Position numbers and translations under genes: made by a program | Notes under the pieces: generated by a model | What the model was told of the DNA's origin: nothing | Seen by the model: only the letters and a program-made list of their open reading frames with translations | Database searches by the model: none | Shown: piece after piece, positions 8,658 through 16,872 of the stretch | How positions within the stretch are numbered: the first letter of the stretch is position 1 | How the letters are laid out: each line of letters begins with the position of its first letter | Assembly: GCA_904502285.1 (NCBI GenBank) | Contig: CAJGEC010000001.1 | Location: 62,001-126,000, forward strand | DNA from: an uncultured Alistipes sp. | GTDB taxonomy: Bacteria; Bacteroidota; Bacteroidia; Bacteroidales; Rikenellaceae | DNA length: 64,000 nucleotides | Direction: 5' to 3'

Positions 8658-9386
8658 ATGAGAAAGATTTTAACCATAGCACTTGCTTGTCTATTGCATA
8701 CCACACTATATTCGCAACAGGGTAGTTTACTCGTTGAAAAGATGTTGGAGGCGGGCCTTGTAGATATACAGAGTCTCGATTCTGATATCCTTGTCGATTT
8801 GAAATACTCCTCGACGGACAATTTTGTTGGCAAGGATATGTATGGCGAGTTGGAACAGGCATTTCTCGAACCTGAATTTGCTAATAGGGTAGTCAAGGCT
8901 CAGCAGCTACTCAAACAACGACACCCAGATTATACGTTACTGATATATGATGCTGCTCGACCAATAAGTGTGCAACGTGCTATGCGTAAGATGGTTGAAG
9001 GTACTGAGTTGGAGTCGTTTGTTGCTGACGGTATGCTCGGTGGGCGTCATAATTTTGGAGTAGCCGTTGATCTTACAGTTGCTACGAACGATGGTTTGCC
9101 ACTCGATATGGGAGCAGAGTTTGATGAGTTCAGCGAGGCTTCGTCGGTTAAGGGTACTCCCGACACAAACGTAGCATCTACTCGCACAATTGAGGTATAT
9201 AGAGATTATGTTAAATCCTTGGCAAAACGCGGAGTTATCTCATACGAGTCGGCAAATAATAGGATTCTATTGCTTGAAATTATGTGTGAGGCTGGCTTAG
9301 TGCCATACCGCAGAGAGTGGTGGCATTTCGAGGAATTGCTCTCTATGTCGCAAACCAGAGAGAGATACAAACTACTTAATTTCTAA
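8658..9386 (+). CDS. D-alanyl-D-alanine dipeptidase, VanX family
   Basis: The 242-residue product has a signal peptide (residues 1-20) and the zinc dipeptidase motifs of the VanX/DdpX family (peptidase M15D): GGRHNFGVAVD with His131 and Asp138 as zinc ligands, and REWWHFEE with Glu220 as base and His223 as third ligand. Such enzymes hydrolyse D-Ala-D-Ala. Here it is exported and stands alone, with no VanA, VanH or sensor genes nearby, so peptidoglycan fragment turnover is more likely than glycopeptide resistance. It has its own promoter and a hairpin after the stop. Confidence 0.9.
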   Translation: MRKILTIALACLLHTTLYSQQGSLLVEKMLEAGLVDIQSLDSDILVDLKYSSTDNFVGKDMYGELEQAFLEPEFANRVVKAQQLLKQRHPDYTLLIYDAARPISVQRAMRKMVEGTELESFVADGMLGGRHNFGVAVDLTVATNDGLPLDMGAEFDEFSEASSVKGTPDTNVASTRTIEVYRDYVKSLAKRGVISYESANNRILLLEIMCEAGLVPYRREWWHFEELLSMSQTRERYKLLNF

Positions 9387-9405
9387 AGTTTATACCTATG
9401 TTATA

Positions 9406-9443
9406 TAAAGGTGTTTATAGTACAACTGCTATAAACACCTTTA
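9406..9443. terminator. Hairpin at the convergent gene ends
   Basis: A perfect 15-bp stem (9406-9420 with 9429-9443) has an 8-base loop. The stop codon of the minus-strand DUF456 gene lies inside the stem. T-runs after the hairpin are weak on both strands, so termination may be partial. Confidence 0.7.
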
Positions 9444-9903
9444 CTATATGGTAGAACATATAGACTCCTGCAACGAGTTTAATTCCCGTGCCTGCAAGGA
9501 ACGAGAGCAACGAGCCACAACCCACCTTAAAGGCCTTCTCTAATGGAGTTTTGCTTCCCACAACCTCACCAATTATAGCTCCGATGAATGGGCCAAAGAT
9601 AATGCCAGGGATGCCGAAGCAGAGGCCTACGAATGTTCCTATGGTAGCACCCGTGATTCCAGCCTTCGTTCCGCCAAAAAGTTTACTGAAGTAACCAGGA
9701 AGTACGTAGTCGAGGATGATAGCCACGACTGATATAGCTCCCCAGACGATAAGTTGTGTTAAGGTGATTGTTGAACCCGTCGTAAAGAATACACAGACAA
9801 GTCCAATAAATGAGAGAATTGTTCCTGGCAACACAGGCACGATAACGCCAATCAATCCAACAAGACCGAGTATCAGCGCGATTATAACCAAGGTAGTATT
9901 CAT
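9415..9903 (-). CDS. DUF456 family membrane protein
   Basis: The chosen ATG at 9903 gives 162 residues; a start at 9921 would add six residues. The protein is almost entirely hydrophobic, with about five membrane segments and conserved glycine-proline turns such as VPVLPG, GIPGIIFGPFIGAIIGE and the final KLVAGVYM. This is the DUF456 pattern of small inner-membrane proteins of unknown function. It is transcribed alone. Its last codons form one arm of the hairpin at 9406-9443. Confidence 0.85.
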   Translation of the reverse strand: MNTTLVIIALILGLVGLIGVIVPVLPGTILSFIGLVCVFFTTGSTITLTQLIVWGAISVVAIILDYVLPGYFSKLFGGTKAGITGATIGTFVGLCFGIPGIIFGPFIGAIIGEVVGSKTPLEKAFKVGCGSLLSFLAGTGIKLVAGVYMFYHIVKVFIAVVL

Positions 9904-9961
9904 TGTGTCGTAATATTTCAAAAAATTAAAAAAAATGCTATTCTCGTTTTAGATTTTTTTC

Positions 9962-9969
9962 TAAATTTG
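9962..9969 (+). promoter_or_regulatory. Promoter -7 box for the small membrane peptide gene
   Basis: TAAATTTG fits TAnnTTTG fully, 24 bases before the ATG at 9994. The -33 region is T-rich but lacks TTTG. Confidence 0.6.
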
Positions 9970-9993
9970 TATTCAAATTAAAATATCTTGTTT

Positions 9994-10077
9994 ATGATAC
10001 TGATCTTTCTTCTTTTGTGCTGGATTATGTTTATGATCTCTATCTATCTTATAATAAAGTGGATAAAGAAGAAGTAA
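9994..10077 (+). CDS. Putative 27-residue membrane peptide
   Basis: The frame ATG(9994) to TAA(10077) encodes 27 residues: one hydrophobic helix of about 20 residues rich in Ile, Leu, Phe, Met and Trp, then a tail with four Lys (KWIKKK). Such a single-helix peptide with a positive end is typical of small inner-membrane proteins and of type I toxins. It has a consensus promoter box 24 bases upstream and a hairpin at 10119-10138, so it looks like a complete transcription unit. No antisense promoter was recognised. It is not a fragment of a neighbouring gene. Function unknown. Confidence 0.55.
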   Translation: MILIFLLLCWIMFMISIYLIIKWIKKK

Positions 10078-10118
10078 AACCAGCTATGTCGTAATATTTA
10101 CATTATGTTAAATTATCT

Positions 10119-10145
10119 GCTATTCTTTATAGGATAGCTATTTTG
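10119..10145 (+). terminator. Hairpin after the small membrane peptide gene
   Basis: A 7-bp stem (10119-10125 with 10132-10138, one G-T pair) has a 6-base loop and is followed by TATTTTG. It overlaps the stop codon of the minus-strand GtrA-like gene, so it may serve both. Confidence 0.55.
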
Positions 10146-10647
10146 TATAGGTTGAGTTGTCTGCAGTTGAATGGTCCGCAAATGTATAGTATCGTGCGAC
10201 CAAATAACTATAGACTACTGAGATTACCGTTGTGAGCATCTTTGAGGGCGTTGGCCAGAACATAAAGAGCTCAACAAAGAGTTTCATACAGGCATAGTTG
10301 ATAGCTAATGAGCCTGCAACGGTTAGTGCATAGCGAAAGAGTTGCTTGCGCGAAGCGAGGTGAGTAACTCTAAAGGCTACGTTGCGGTTGAGCCAAAAGC
10401 CTGTGAAGAATGTAATTGGGAAGACAATACACAACGAGGAAATATGTGGGGATAGGCATAGTTTACCTATATATATATACTGCTCGGCCACGACATAGTG
10501 ATAAATAAGGTAATACCATATCGTATCGAGTGTCATATTTAGTCCTCCACAAAATCCATAAGCAAAAGTATTGCGTGATACAATACGCTCTATTGGCTTA
10601 ATATAGAGCGTATTAACGACATTGATCAATACTTGTGCTACGGACAT
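10138..10647 (-). CDS. GtrA-like membrane protein
   Basis: The best start is the ATG at 10647, two bases after the upstream stop and 7-8 bases after an AAGGAG sequence, giving 169 residues. A start at 10683 would overlap the previous gene. Four membrane helices are predicted (near 25-45, 60-83, 98-120 and 130-150), with a conserved FxxNRxxxF-like turn (FWLNRNVAFR). This is the GtrA/DPMS family, thought to flip lipid-linked sugars or bind polyprenyl-phosphate sugars. It ends the XRE-lgt-HU/SPOR-GtrA operon. Substrate unknown. Confidence 0.82.
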   Translation of the reverse strand: MSVAQVLINVVNTLYIKPIERIVSRNTFAYGFCGGLNMTLDTIWYYLIYHYVVAEQYIYIGKLCLSPHISSLCIVFPITFFTGFWLNRNVAFRVTHLASRKQLFRYALTVAGSLAINYACMKLFVELFMFWPTPSKMLTTVISVVYSYLVARYYTFADHSTADNSTYTK

Positions 10648-10649
10648 AA

Positions 10650-11555
10650 CTACTCCTTGTATCGCTTTGGTGTATGAATCCAAATCTGCTTGAAATCGTC
10701 GCGATAGTTCGAAACAAACTCCTCGCAGGTCTCTCTGTCGGTGCTTCCGAAGGGTGAAACAGCATACATCGAACCAAGTTTAAACGAACTAAACTTGAGG
10801 TGAGGATGTTGCTTTTCGAGGTTAGCAATGGCGCGATTTACATTATCCTCAGTTGAGTAGCTGCCAATAACGGCCCAATGGCGTATATCGCTATTCACTC
10901 GCCAATCATCAATAACCTCTGGCTCAGGTTCTTGAGTTGCTTCATCAATAACTGGCTCTACAACCTCGATATCCTCAGAAATGAGGTTCTCCTCCTCTAT
11001 AACAGGAGTAACATTATGCTCTGGTTGAGAAACGACACCTCTCTCAGTGACCTCTGCAACCACCTCGTTAATTGGTTCATTGTTGCTTGGCATAATGAGG
11101 TATTTAACACCAGCGATAATAGCAACTATCATCAATAAAATAGGAGCAAAATAGAGCGCTACCCTATTTTTCTTTGTAACAACCTCTATTACAGCACTAT
11201 TCGATGGATTTAACTGCGATAAAAGAGTGCTATCAGCCACAAAGGATTTATTGTGCAAAACTCCTACACCCTCGATGGTGACCACCCCGTCGATACGCAC
11301 CTTGTCGAGCCAACGACCATAGATGTCTAAAACCTCTTTCTCAGAGATATTAGTCGCAAGTTGGATGCTATCTACGATAGAAGTCGCTGGTCTATGGCTT
11401 GAGAACGACAACTCGTATCGTGGTGCTGAGATCCTATTCTTAGAGAGTGCAGTGGCAGGTTTGCGCTCGATGAATATGGTACCTACCTCAGGCAAAAGCA
11501 CTCCGCCAGAAGTTATTAATGTGTTGTATATCAGTTTATTTACCTCGCTAACCAT
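10650..11555 (-). CDS. HU-domain and SPOR-domain membrane protein
   Basis: The 301-residue protein has an N-terminal HU/CCDC81-like region (residues 1-120), with the typical GGVLLPEVGT and VTIEGVGVLHN turns. A membrane helix follows near 132-150, then an acidic Glu/Val-rich linker (about 155-215), then a C-terminal SPOR domain (about 220-295) that binds denuded peptidoglycan glycan. In Bacteroidetes this architecture is linked to the division site or cell-wall remodelling. The gene follows lgt after 9 bases and precedes the GtrA-like gene. Confidence 0.82.
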   Translation of the reverse strand: MVSEVNKLIYNTLITSGGVLLPEVGTIFIERKPATALSKNRISAPRYELSFSSHRPATSIVDSIQLATNISEKEVLDIYGRWLDKVRIDGVVTIEGVGVLHNKSFVADSTLLSQLNPSNSAVIEVVTKKNRVALYFAPILLMIVAIIAGVKYLIMPSNNEPINEVVAEVTERGVVSQPEHNVTPVIEEENLISEDIEVVEPVIDEATQEPEPEVIDDWRVNSDIRHWAVIGSYSTEDNVNRAIANLEKQHPHLKFSSFKLGSMYAVSPFGSTDRETCEEFVSNYRDDFKQIWIHTPKRYKE

Positions 11556-11564
11556 TGCGCTACC

Positions 11565-12491
11565 CTATTTCTTTTTTGAGTTCTTTTTATCCTCGCGAGC
11601 ATACTCACGATTAGCACGCTCCACCACCGCGTTAATATCAGTAACGGCTGGGCGAAGCATAGAACGAACTATCATAAAGATACCGACAACGATGAATGGT
11701 AGGCTAAGCAACTGTCCCATATCCAACGCCATACCAAGCTCGAAATCCACCTGGCGCTCCTTCAAGAACTCGATAAAGAATCGGGTGAGGAAGATGCCAA
11801 TCATAGCCGAGCCAAAGAGGAATCCTGGGCGACGACGACCTAAATCTTTGCTATAGTACATCCAGAATAAAATGCCGAAGGTGAGGAAGTAACATAATGC
11901 CTCGTACAACTGCGCTGGGTGACGAGCAGGAACCATATCAATAACCTCCTGAGGTACGTCGCCCGCAAACTCCATCCACGCTCTACGAGCGTCGTGGTAG
12001 ATGAACTTAAAGCCCAAGGCCGAGTCGGTAGGATAGCCTACAATCTCCGAATTGAAGAGGTTGCCAAGACGTATAATGGCGCCGCTAAGAGGTGCTACGA
12101 TGGCGATACGGTCGAGACCCCAGATAAAGGGTAGGTGGTTGCGCTTAACGAAGAACCATAGGCCAAGGATAATACCGATGGTTGCACCGTGGCTTGCCAT
12201 ACCTCCATTGCGGATGTCGGTGATAATGCGCCAAGGCTCTGCCAAATAAACCTCTGGCTCATAGAAGAGGCAGTGGCCTACACGAGCGCCGATGAATGTG
12301 CCGAGAACAACCCAAATAAAGGCCGACTCAAGGGTACGTGGTGGAAGGCCCTCGTGCTTAAATGTGTAGTAGCAGATGCGCTCTGCAGCAAGGATGGCAA
12401 TGGCCCACATTAGGCCATACCAACGAATATCAAGGCTTCCCAATGAAACAAGAACTGGGTCCCAATTCCAAACGATTGACAATGCGTTCAT
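11565..12491 (-). CDS. lgt: Prolipoprotein diacylglyceryl transferase
   Basis: The 308-residue inner-membrane enzyme moves diacylglycerol from phosphatidylglycerol to the lipobox Cys of prolipoproteins. Family motifs are visible: SHGATIGIILG near residues 103-113 with the key His, RLGNLFNSEIVG near 151-162 (Lgt signature) and HPAQLYEAL near 206-214. Seven membrane helices are predicted. The C-terminal 40 residues are a charged Lys/Arg-rich tail. It lies 25 bases after the XRE-type gene and 9 bases before the HU/SPOR gene. Confidence 0.95.
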   Translation of the reverse strand: MNALSIVWNWDPVLVSLGSLDIRWYGLMWAIAILAAERICYYTFKHEGLPPRTLESAFIWVVLGTFIGARVGHCLFYEPEVYLAEPWRIITDIRNGGMASHGATIGIILGLWFFVKRNHLPFIWGLDRIAIVAPLSGAIIRLGNLFNSEIVGYPTDSALGFKFIYHDARRAWMEFAGDVPQEVIDMVPARHPAQLYEALCYFLTFGILFWMYYSKDLGRRRPGFLFGSAMIGIFLTRFFIEFLKERQVDFELGMALDMGQLLSLPFIVVGIFMIVRSMLRPAVTDINAVVERANREYAREDKKNSKKK

Positions 12492-12516
12492 ATCTTAAAA
12501 TCATTAACTTATTCTT

Positions 12517-13155
12517 CTAACTCTCAAGTATCGCAATACGAGCTACAACCCTCCAACAAGCCTTGATTATACTTGTATCGACAATGATATCGGGGAAATC
12601 ATCACGGTTACGTGCCACGAGTCTAATTTTACCATCATCCTCCTTTAGGAGACGCACCTTTCGCCAAAGTACACGAGGCTCGATCTGCATAACATACTCA
12701 TTTCCCTGCACCATATCATCGAGGTTGGTGATACGCTTAAGGAAAAGGTCGTTAGCCACTGCAGATGGGTCGCTCATTGGGCGGGTAAAGGTGCGTACCA
12801 CATAGTCGCAACTGATACTATAGGGCACTTGTATCATTGTTGAAGGAGTTATATCGCCTATGATGGGCATAATATCCTCCATCTCTTGTAGGTAAAATGG
12901 GATACTCACCACCTCCAAAGGGTTACTCTTCAGCATAGGACCAATACCTGATAGTAGCCACGTGCGATCAATATTTGGGTCGAGCCTTACGATACGGTCA
13001 GCCAAATCCGGAGAGATGCCATAGTTGCCCTTACGAATCTGATATAAATTTTCAGGACGAGGCATACCGAGTTGCTTTGCGAATGTGATGATGTTGATCC
13101 CAAGATGCTCCATCACCTTTTCTAATCTATCCCAATTATTACACTTGTTCGTCAT
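12517..13155 (-). CDS. XRE-type regulator with LexA/S24-like C-terminal domain
   Basis: The 212-residue protein starts with a helix-turn-helix (residues 8-60: FAKQLGMPRPENLYQIRKGN is the motif region). The second half has the fold rhythm of phage CI/LexA peptidases, including a strand pair WRKVRLLKEDDGKIRLVARN and FPDIIVD. The catalytic Gly-x-Ser-Met motif of S24 peptidases is not seen, so self-cleavage is doubtful. Similar proteins are common single-copy regulators in Bacteroidales. It heads the lgt operon and is divergent from tRNA-Arg. Confidence 0.75.
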   Translation of the reverse strand: MTNKCNNWDRLEKVMEHLGINIITFAKQLGMPRPENLYQIRKGNYGISPDLADRIVRLDPNIDRTWLLSGIGPMLKSNPLEVVSIPFYLQEMEDIMPIIGDITPSTMIQVPYSISCDYVVRTFTRPMSDPSAVANDLFLKRITNLDDMVQGNEYVMQIEPRVLWRKVRLLKEDDGKIRLVARNRDDFPDIIVDTSIIKACWRVVARIAILES

Positions 13156-13172
13156 TTATTCAAAAAATATCG

Positions 13173-13180
13173 TATCTTTG
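13173..13180 (+). promoter_or_regulatory. Promoter -7 box for tRNA-Arg
   Basis: TATCTTTG ends 6 bases before the first base of the mature tRNA, so the primary transcript would have almost no 5' leader. Confidence 0.75.
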
Positions 13181-13186
13181 CACCGC

Positions 13187-13258
13187 GGCTCCGTAGTTCA
13201 ATGGATAGAATTTAAGATTCCGGTTCTTACGATGAAGGTTCGAATCCTTTCGGAGTCA
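13187..13258 (+). tRNA. tRNA-Arg (anticodon CCG)
   Basis: The cloverleaf folds fully. Acceptor stem: 13187-13193 pairs with 13251-13257 (one G-T pair). D stem: GTTC/GAAT. Anticodon stem: TAAGA/TCTTA, with the loop TTCCGGT, giving CCG, which reads the codon CGG. The T-arm has TTCGAAT. The discriminator base is A at 13258 and CCA is not encoded. It is transcribed alone, between a promoter box and a terminator. Confidence 0.95.
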
Positions 13259-13265
13259 CAAGTAA

Positions 13266-13301
13266 TGAGGTGTGTGGCATTGGGTTACACGCCTCATTTT
13301 T
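13266..13301 (+). terminator. Terminator after tRNA-Arg
   Basis: A 10-bp stem (13266-13275 with 13287-13296, one G-T pair) has an 11-base loop and is followed by five T. A second small inverted repeat (8 bp, 13319-13326 with 13331-13338) lies just downstream. Confidence 0.85.
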
Positions 13302-13479
13302 CATTCATAAACGCCCTTAAATACTAACCATAGTATTTAGTTTGGGGCAAAGTTACAATATTTTAAAGATAATGCAACAACAACGATATCGGTTTTATCA
13401 CATAAATTTGGTCTAAATGCTAAATCTTTTCGGACTAATTGTAGTATTTATTCTATTTTTTGTCTCGTTTTAAAACTTA

Positions 13480-13512
13480 GGAGGGTGACGACATCTCTTG
13501 TCTCCACCCTCC
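13480..13512 (-). terminator. Terminator after malQ
   Basis: An 8-bp GC-rich stem (13480-13487 with 13505-13512) encloses a second small stem (GACA/TGTC). On the minus strand it is followed by TAAGTTTTAAAA. It lies 28 bases after the malQ stop. Confidence 0.75.
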
Positions 13513-13539
13513 CATTGTTAAGATTTTCCCATTTTCGGA

Positions 13540-15993
13540 CTATCGGCCAGATTCAGCAATCTTATGGCGAATCATCTTGTTCAACTCCTCAGCTTCGAGT
13601 AACTCCTCAAGGAAGAAGTGCATACGGTAGCGCCAGTAGTGGCGAGAGTTTGCTGGAACATTGATGCGCTCGTCGTGTGGGTTCTCGCGACGCAAACTAC
13701 CATCCATAGCGATCCAGTCCTGCCAAGGAAGTACGGTGAGCATTGCTGGAGACTTGAGGTGCATAGACACCACCTGTTCGCAAATCCAAGGCTCGCAGAA
13801 GTATGGTGCCTCGCCCCAAGCGCCAAGAACGTGGTTGTAGAAGCGCTGAGTCACACCTCTATCCTCCTCCCACCAAGCACGCAATGGATTCATATCGTGG
13901 GTACCAGTGGTGCAGATTGAGAGGTATGGGTAGTCGTAAGTTGAACCAAACTCCACCTTAGGATCCTTTGGCATACGCTGAATCTCAAGCGAGAGAATCT
14001 GCTCGCCAGACATAACAGATGGTACGCAGTCAGGAATCATACCGAGATCCTCACCACATACGAGCATACCTGTAGCCTCGGTCAATGGTGGCAACTTCTT
14101 GAGAGCCTCCCACTTCCAGAAATCGTTGTGACGGCGGTAGAAGAAGTCGTTATAGAGGCGGTTGTAAGCCTCCTTCTGGTCGTCGGCAAGCCAACGGTAG
14201 CAGTCGGTAGAGAATGCCGAGATACGTGGGTGGAACTTACCCTTCTGCACGTTATCCTCCACAAAGAGCATATTGTCGGTCTCGGAGATATTGCCACAGT
14301 GCCAGCCTTCGAAGCGGAAACCGTACGAAGCAATCTCCTCATAACTATAAGGCAATGCAGGGTTGAAACGACCAAGGAGTGCGTTTACTGCATCGAGTGG
14401 AATCTCCCAAATGCGGAAGAAACCAAGGATGTGGTCGATACGGTAAGCATCGAAATACTCCGACATCTTCACGAAACGAGCCTTCCACCAAGCATAGCCA
14501 TCCTCGGCCATCTTCTCCCAGTTGTAGGTTGGGAAGCCCCAGTTCTGACCCATAACAGAGAAGTCATCTGGTGGAGCACCCGCTGAAGAGTTCATATGGA
14601 AGAGTTCAGGATATACCCAAGCATCAACACTTGTGCGAGAGATACCAATTGGAATATCACCCTTGAGAACTACGCCCTTAGAGTGTGCGTAGTCGCGAGC
14701 ATCGCGCAACTGCTTAGAGAGGTGATACTGAACGAAGTAGTGGTAAGCAACCTCGTTGCTATTCTCCTTCTCATACTTAGCAACCTTTGCCTTTGAGTAC
14801 TTCGCCATAGTGCCCCACTGGCTGAAATCTGGTGTACCCTTCTTGTCGCGAAGCGCGCAGAAAACAGCATATGGGCGCAACCACTCCTCGTTAGCCGAGA
14901 GGAATGCCTTAAACTCCTTTGATGCAAGGGTCTTCTTGCCATCCTGCTCAAAGAGGAGGTGAAGGTACTCGGCCTTTGCATTATTTACACGCTCGTAATC
15001 AACATTTGGCAAGGTGTTGAGCTCTTTGCCCAAAGCCTCAAAACGTGCCAAAGTCTCCTTGTCCTTAAGTTCGCCTACAGCAGGGAGGTGGAGGAACATT
15101 GGATGTAGAGCAAAAGTAGAGTTGGCGTTATATGGGTACGAGTCCTGCCAAGTGCCAGTCATTGTGGTATCGTTGATAGGCAAAATCTGGATGATTGACT
15201 GACCTGTCAATTCGGCCCAATCAACCATCAACTTGATGTCGTTGAACTCACCCACACCGAAACTTGACTTAGAACGCAATGAAAATACAGGGATTGCAAC
15301 ACCTGCACCACGCCAAGGTGCCATATCGAACTGTGGTCTAAGGCCATCAACAACCAATGCCTCGTCTACTACAGTGCCGTAAGCGAAGTAGTAGTTCTCA
15401 CCCGACTGCCAAGCAACGACCTCGTTGGTCTGGCTATCTACGATGACGAACTTATAGGCAAATGCCTCCTTTGGCATCTTGATACGTGCGCTCCAGATAG
15501 GGGCCTGAGCGTCGTTCATCACAACGCCCTTGCTTACGTCCCAATTACCCAAAGCCTTGCCGTCGCCAACGAGTACGACGTGCTGGTTAGGACGAACAAC
15601 AGCGATATCGGCAAGGATGGTTAGGTAGCCATCTGCGATACCCTGAGCCTTCTTAGCCTTGATGCGACGGAATACACCATCTGTAAACATAGACGAGTGG
15701 AATGAACGGTCGGCAGGCATATCGTGCCAACTATCCAAAACACGAAGGTTTGTAGCCTTCTTATCAATTAAAAGTGTGTGCTTTCCACCCCACTCCTTGC
15801 GAATGACCATATCGCCATAGCGCACTTCATAGTGGTACGAGAGTTCTGTGGCAGAGGTGAGTTTGAGTGATGCACTCCACACTCCGTTACCAACGTAGTG
15901 CATAGGATATGCCTTCTCCTTCTCGGTGCCAACAACCACATACAAATCCTGGCCGTATGCGGTCTGATACTCTAATCTAAGGTTTAGTGTCAT
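13540..15993 (-). CDS. malQ: 4-alpha-glucanotransferase (GH77) with N-terminal starch-binding modules
   Basis: The 817-residue enzyme moves maltosyl and longer glucan chains between malto-oligosaccharides. The first 220 residues look like two CBM20-type starch-binding modules, the plant DPE2/bacterial long-form plan. The GH77 catalytic domain follows: YRIDHILGFFRIWEIP holds the nucleophile Asp, CGEDLGMIP the acid/base Glu, and TTGTHDM the third acidic residue. There is no signal peptide, so it is cytoplasmic. It lies 37 bases after a YihX-like phosphatase gene, so the two probably share a transcript and act in glycogen or maltodextrin metabolism. Confidence 0.95.
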   Translation of the reverse strand: MTLNLRLEYQTAYGQDLYVVVGTEKEKAYPMHYVGNGVWSASLKLTSATELSYHYEVRYGDMVIRKEWGGKHTLLIDKKATNLRVLDSWHDMPADRSFHSSMFTDGVFRRIKAKKAQGIADGYLTILADIAVVRPNQHVVLVGDGKALGNWDVSKGVVMNDAQAPIWSARIKMPKEAFAYKFVIVDSQTNEVVAWQSGENYYFAYGTVVDEALVVDGLRPQFDMAPWRGAGVAIPVFSLRSKSSFGVGEFNDIKLMVDWAELTGQSIIQILPINDTTMTGTWQDSYPYNANSTFALHPMFLHLPAVGELKDKETLARFEALGKELNTLPNVDYERVNNAKAEYLHLLFEQDGKKTLASKEFKAFLSANEEWLRPYAVFCALRDKKGTPDFSQWGTMAKYSKAKVAKYEKENSNEVAYHYFVQYHLSKQLRDARDYAHSKGVVLKGDIPIGISRTSVDAWVYPELFHMNSSAGAPPDDFSVMGQNWGFPTYNWEKMAEDGYAWWKARFVKMSEYFDAYRIDHILGFFRIWEIPLDAVNALLGRFNPALPYSYEEIASYGFRFEGWHCGNISETDNMLFVEDNVQKGKFHPRISAFSTDCYRWLADDQKEAYNRLYNDFFYRRHNDFWKWEALKKLPPLTEATGMLVCGEDLGMIPDCVPSVMSGEQILSLEIQRMPKDPKVEFGSTYDYPYLSICTTGTHDMNPLRAWWEEDRGVTQRFYNHVLGAWGEAPYFCEPWICEQVVSMHLKSPAMLTVLPWQDWIAMDGSLRRENPHDERINVPANSRHYWRYRMHFFLEELLEAEELNKMIRHKIAESGR

Positions 15994-16030
15994 ATTTTAT
16001 TATTTATGGTTAATTATTATTTGTCCAAAT

Positions 16031-16633
16031 CTACTTCTTGAGCAATATATCTCGCAACTCCTTGCAACTGGCCTCAGGGTCGCGTGGGTCGAATTTGAAG
16101 CCCTGCCAACCCTCATTACGTGCTGCATCTACGTTCTGCTGGCGGTCGTCAATGAATAGCGTTTCGGCTACGTCGAGTCCATAACGAGTGGTCAGACGTC
16201 GATATATTTCGGCATCTGGCTTTATGATATGCTCTTCGCAAGATACTACCTCGCCATCGAAATATTTGTAGACATCTCTCTTGCGGAGAAACTCTATGAA
16301 TTCCAACGACATATTAGATAGTACATAAAGTTTATATTGAGCTGATTTCAAATCCTTAATCAAGGCCTTTGTTGCTGGTATCTCTTCCTGTGTGAGGATT
16401 GATCGTTGGAGATTCTTTTCGGCCAATTCCCTGTCGCAAGAGTTATACTCTGCCAAGTCGGAAAGCACCTGCTCGTAGGTAGATACTCCCCTATCATACT
16501 CCTCCCAAAAATGTGGCATTTCGGGAAGCATAATGTAGGAGAAAAACTTTATAAACTCTGGCTCGAACTTTCGAGGATCGCGGGCAAAGACAACCCCACC
16601 CAAATCGAATACTATGTTTTTAATCTTACTCAT
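16031..16633 (-). CDS. HAD hydrolase, YihX-like (possible glucose-1-phosphatase)
   Basis: The 200-residue HAD protein has the nucleophile motif VFDLGGVVF (Asp10), a helical cap, the Lys in HIIKPDAEIY near residue 145 and LFIDDRQQNV near 172. In this subgroup (YihX-like) the second Asp of the usual DxD is replaced by Gly, as here. YihX dephosphorylates alpha-glucose 1-phosphate; the neighbouring malQ makes a sugar-phosphate role plausible but unproven. The promoter box at 16640-16647 ends 7 bases before the ATG, so the mRNA is probably leaderless. Confidence 0.85.
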   Translation of the reverse strand: MSKIKNIVFDLGGVVFARDPRKFEPEFIKFFSYIMLPEMPHFWEEYDRGVSTYEQVLSDLAEYNSCDRELAEKNLQRSILTQEEIPATKALIKDLKSAQYKLYVLSNMSLEFIEFLRKRDVYKYFDGEVVSCEEHIIKPDAEIYRRLTTRYGLDVAETLFIDDRQQNVDAARNEGWQGFKFDPRDPEASCKELRDILLKK

Positions 16634-16639
16634 ATCTTA

Positions 16640-16647
16640 CAAAGTTA
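16640..16647 (-). promoter_or_regulatory. Promoter -7 box of HAD-malQ operon, next to the start codon
   Basis: TAACTTTG on the minus strand; only six bases separate its final G from the ATG at 16633. The predicted transcript starts at or within about 3 bases of the start codon. Confidence 0.65.
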
Positions 16648-16805
16648 AGTTATTTATGGTTAAAATGCAACTCATTTGCGTTATTTTTTCGATGAATGGT
16701 AGAATATTGATGATGAGTGAGAGATAATGTGCGAAATCGAATATTTGAGTGATTTAAACCCTGAAAAATTGTTTAGTTCAAACCCTATTTTATCCCCTCA
16801 AAATA

Positions 16806-16836
16806 TTTGCAAGTTGAATTTTAATTTGTATCTTTG
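16806..16836 (+). promoter_or_regulatory. Promoter of gyrB
   Basis: TTTG at 16806-16809 and TATCTTTG at 16829-16836, with 19 bases between them, match both consensus elements. The leader to the ATG at 16873 is about 30 bases. The rest of the 240-base gap back to 16634 holds only the divergent HAD promoter. Confidence 0.75.
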
Positions 16837-16872
16837 TGCGTTTTATATAGAATATATAAATAAAACTAATAT

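Noticed and set aside
13161..13169. TATTTTTTG on the minus strand as promoter for the XRE gene
   Set aside because: It has one base too many between TA and TTTG. It could still be weakly active but does not meet the consensus used for the other calls.
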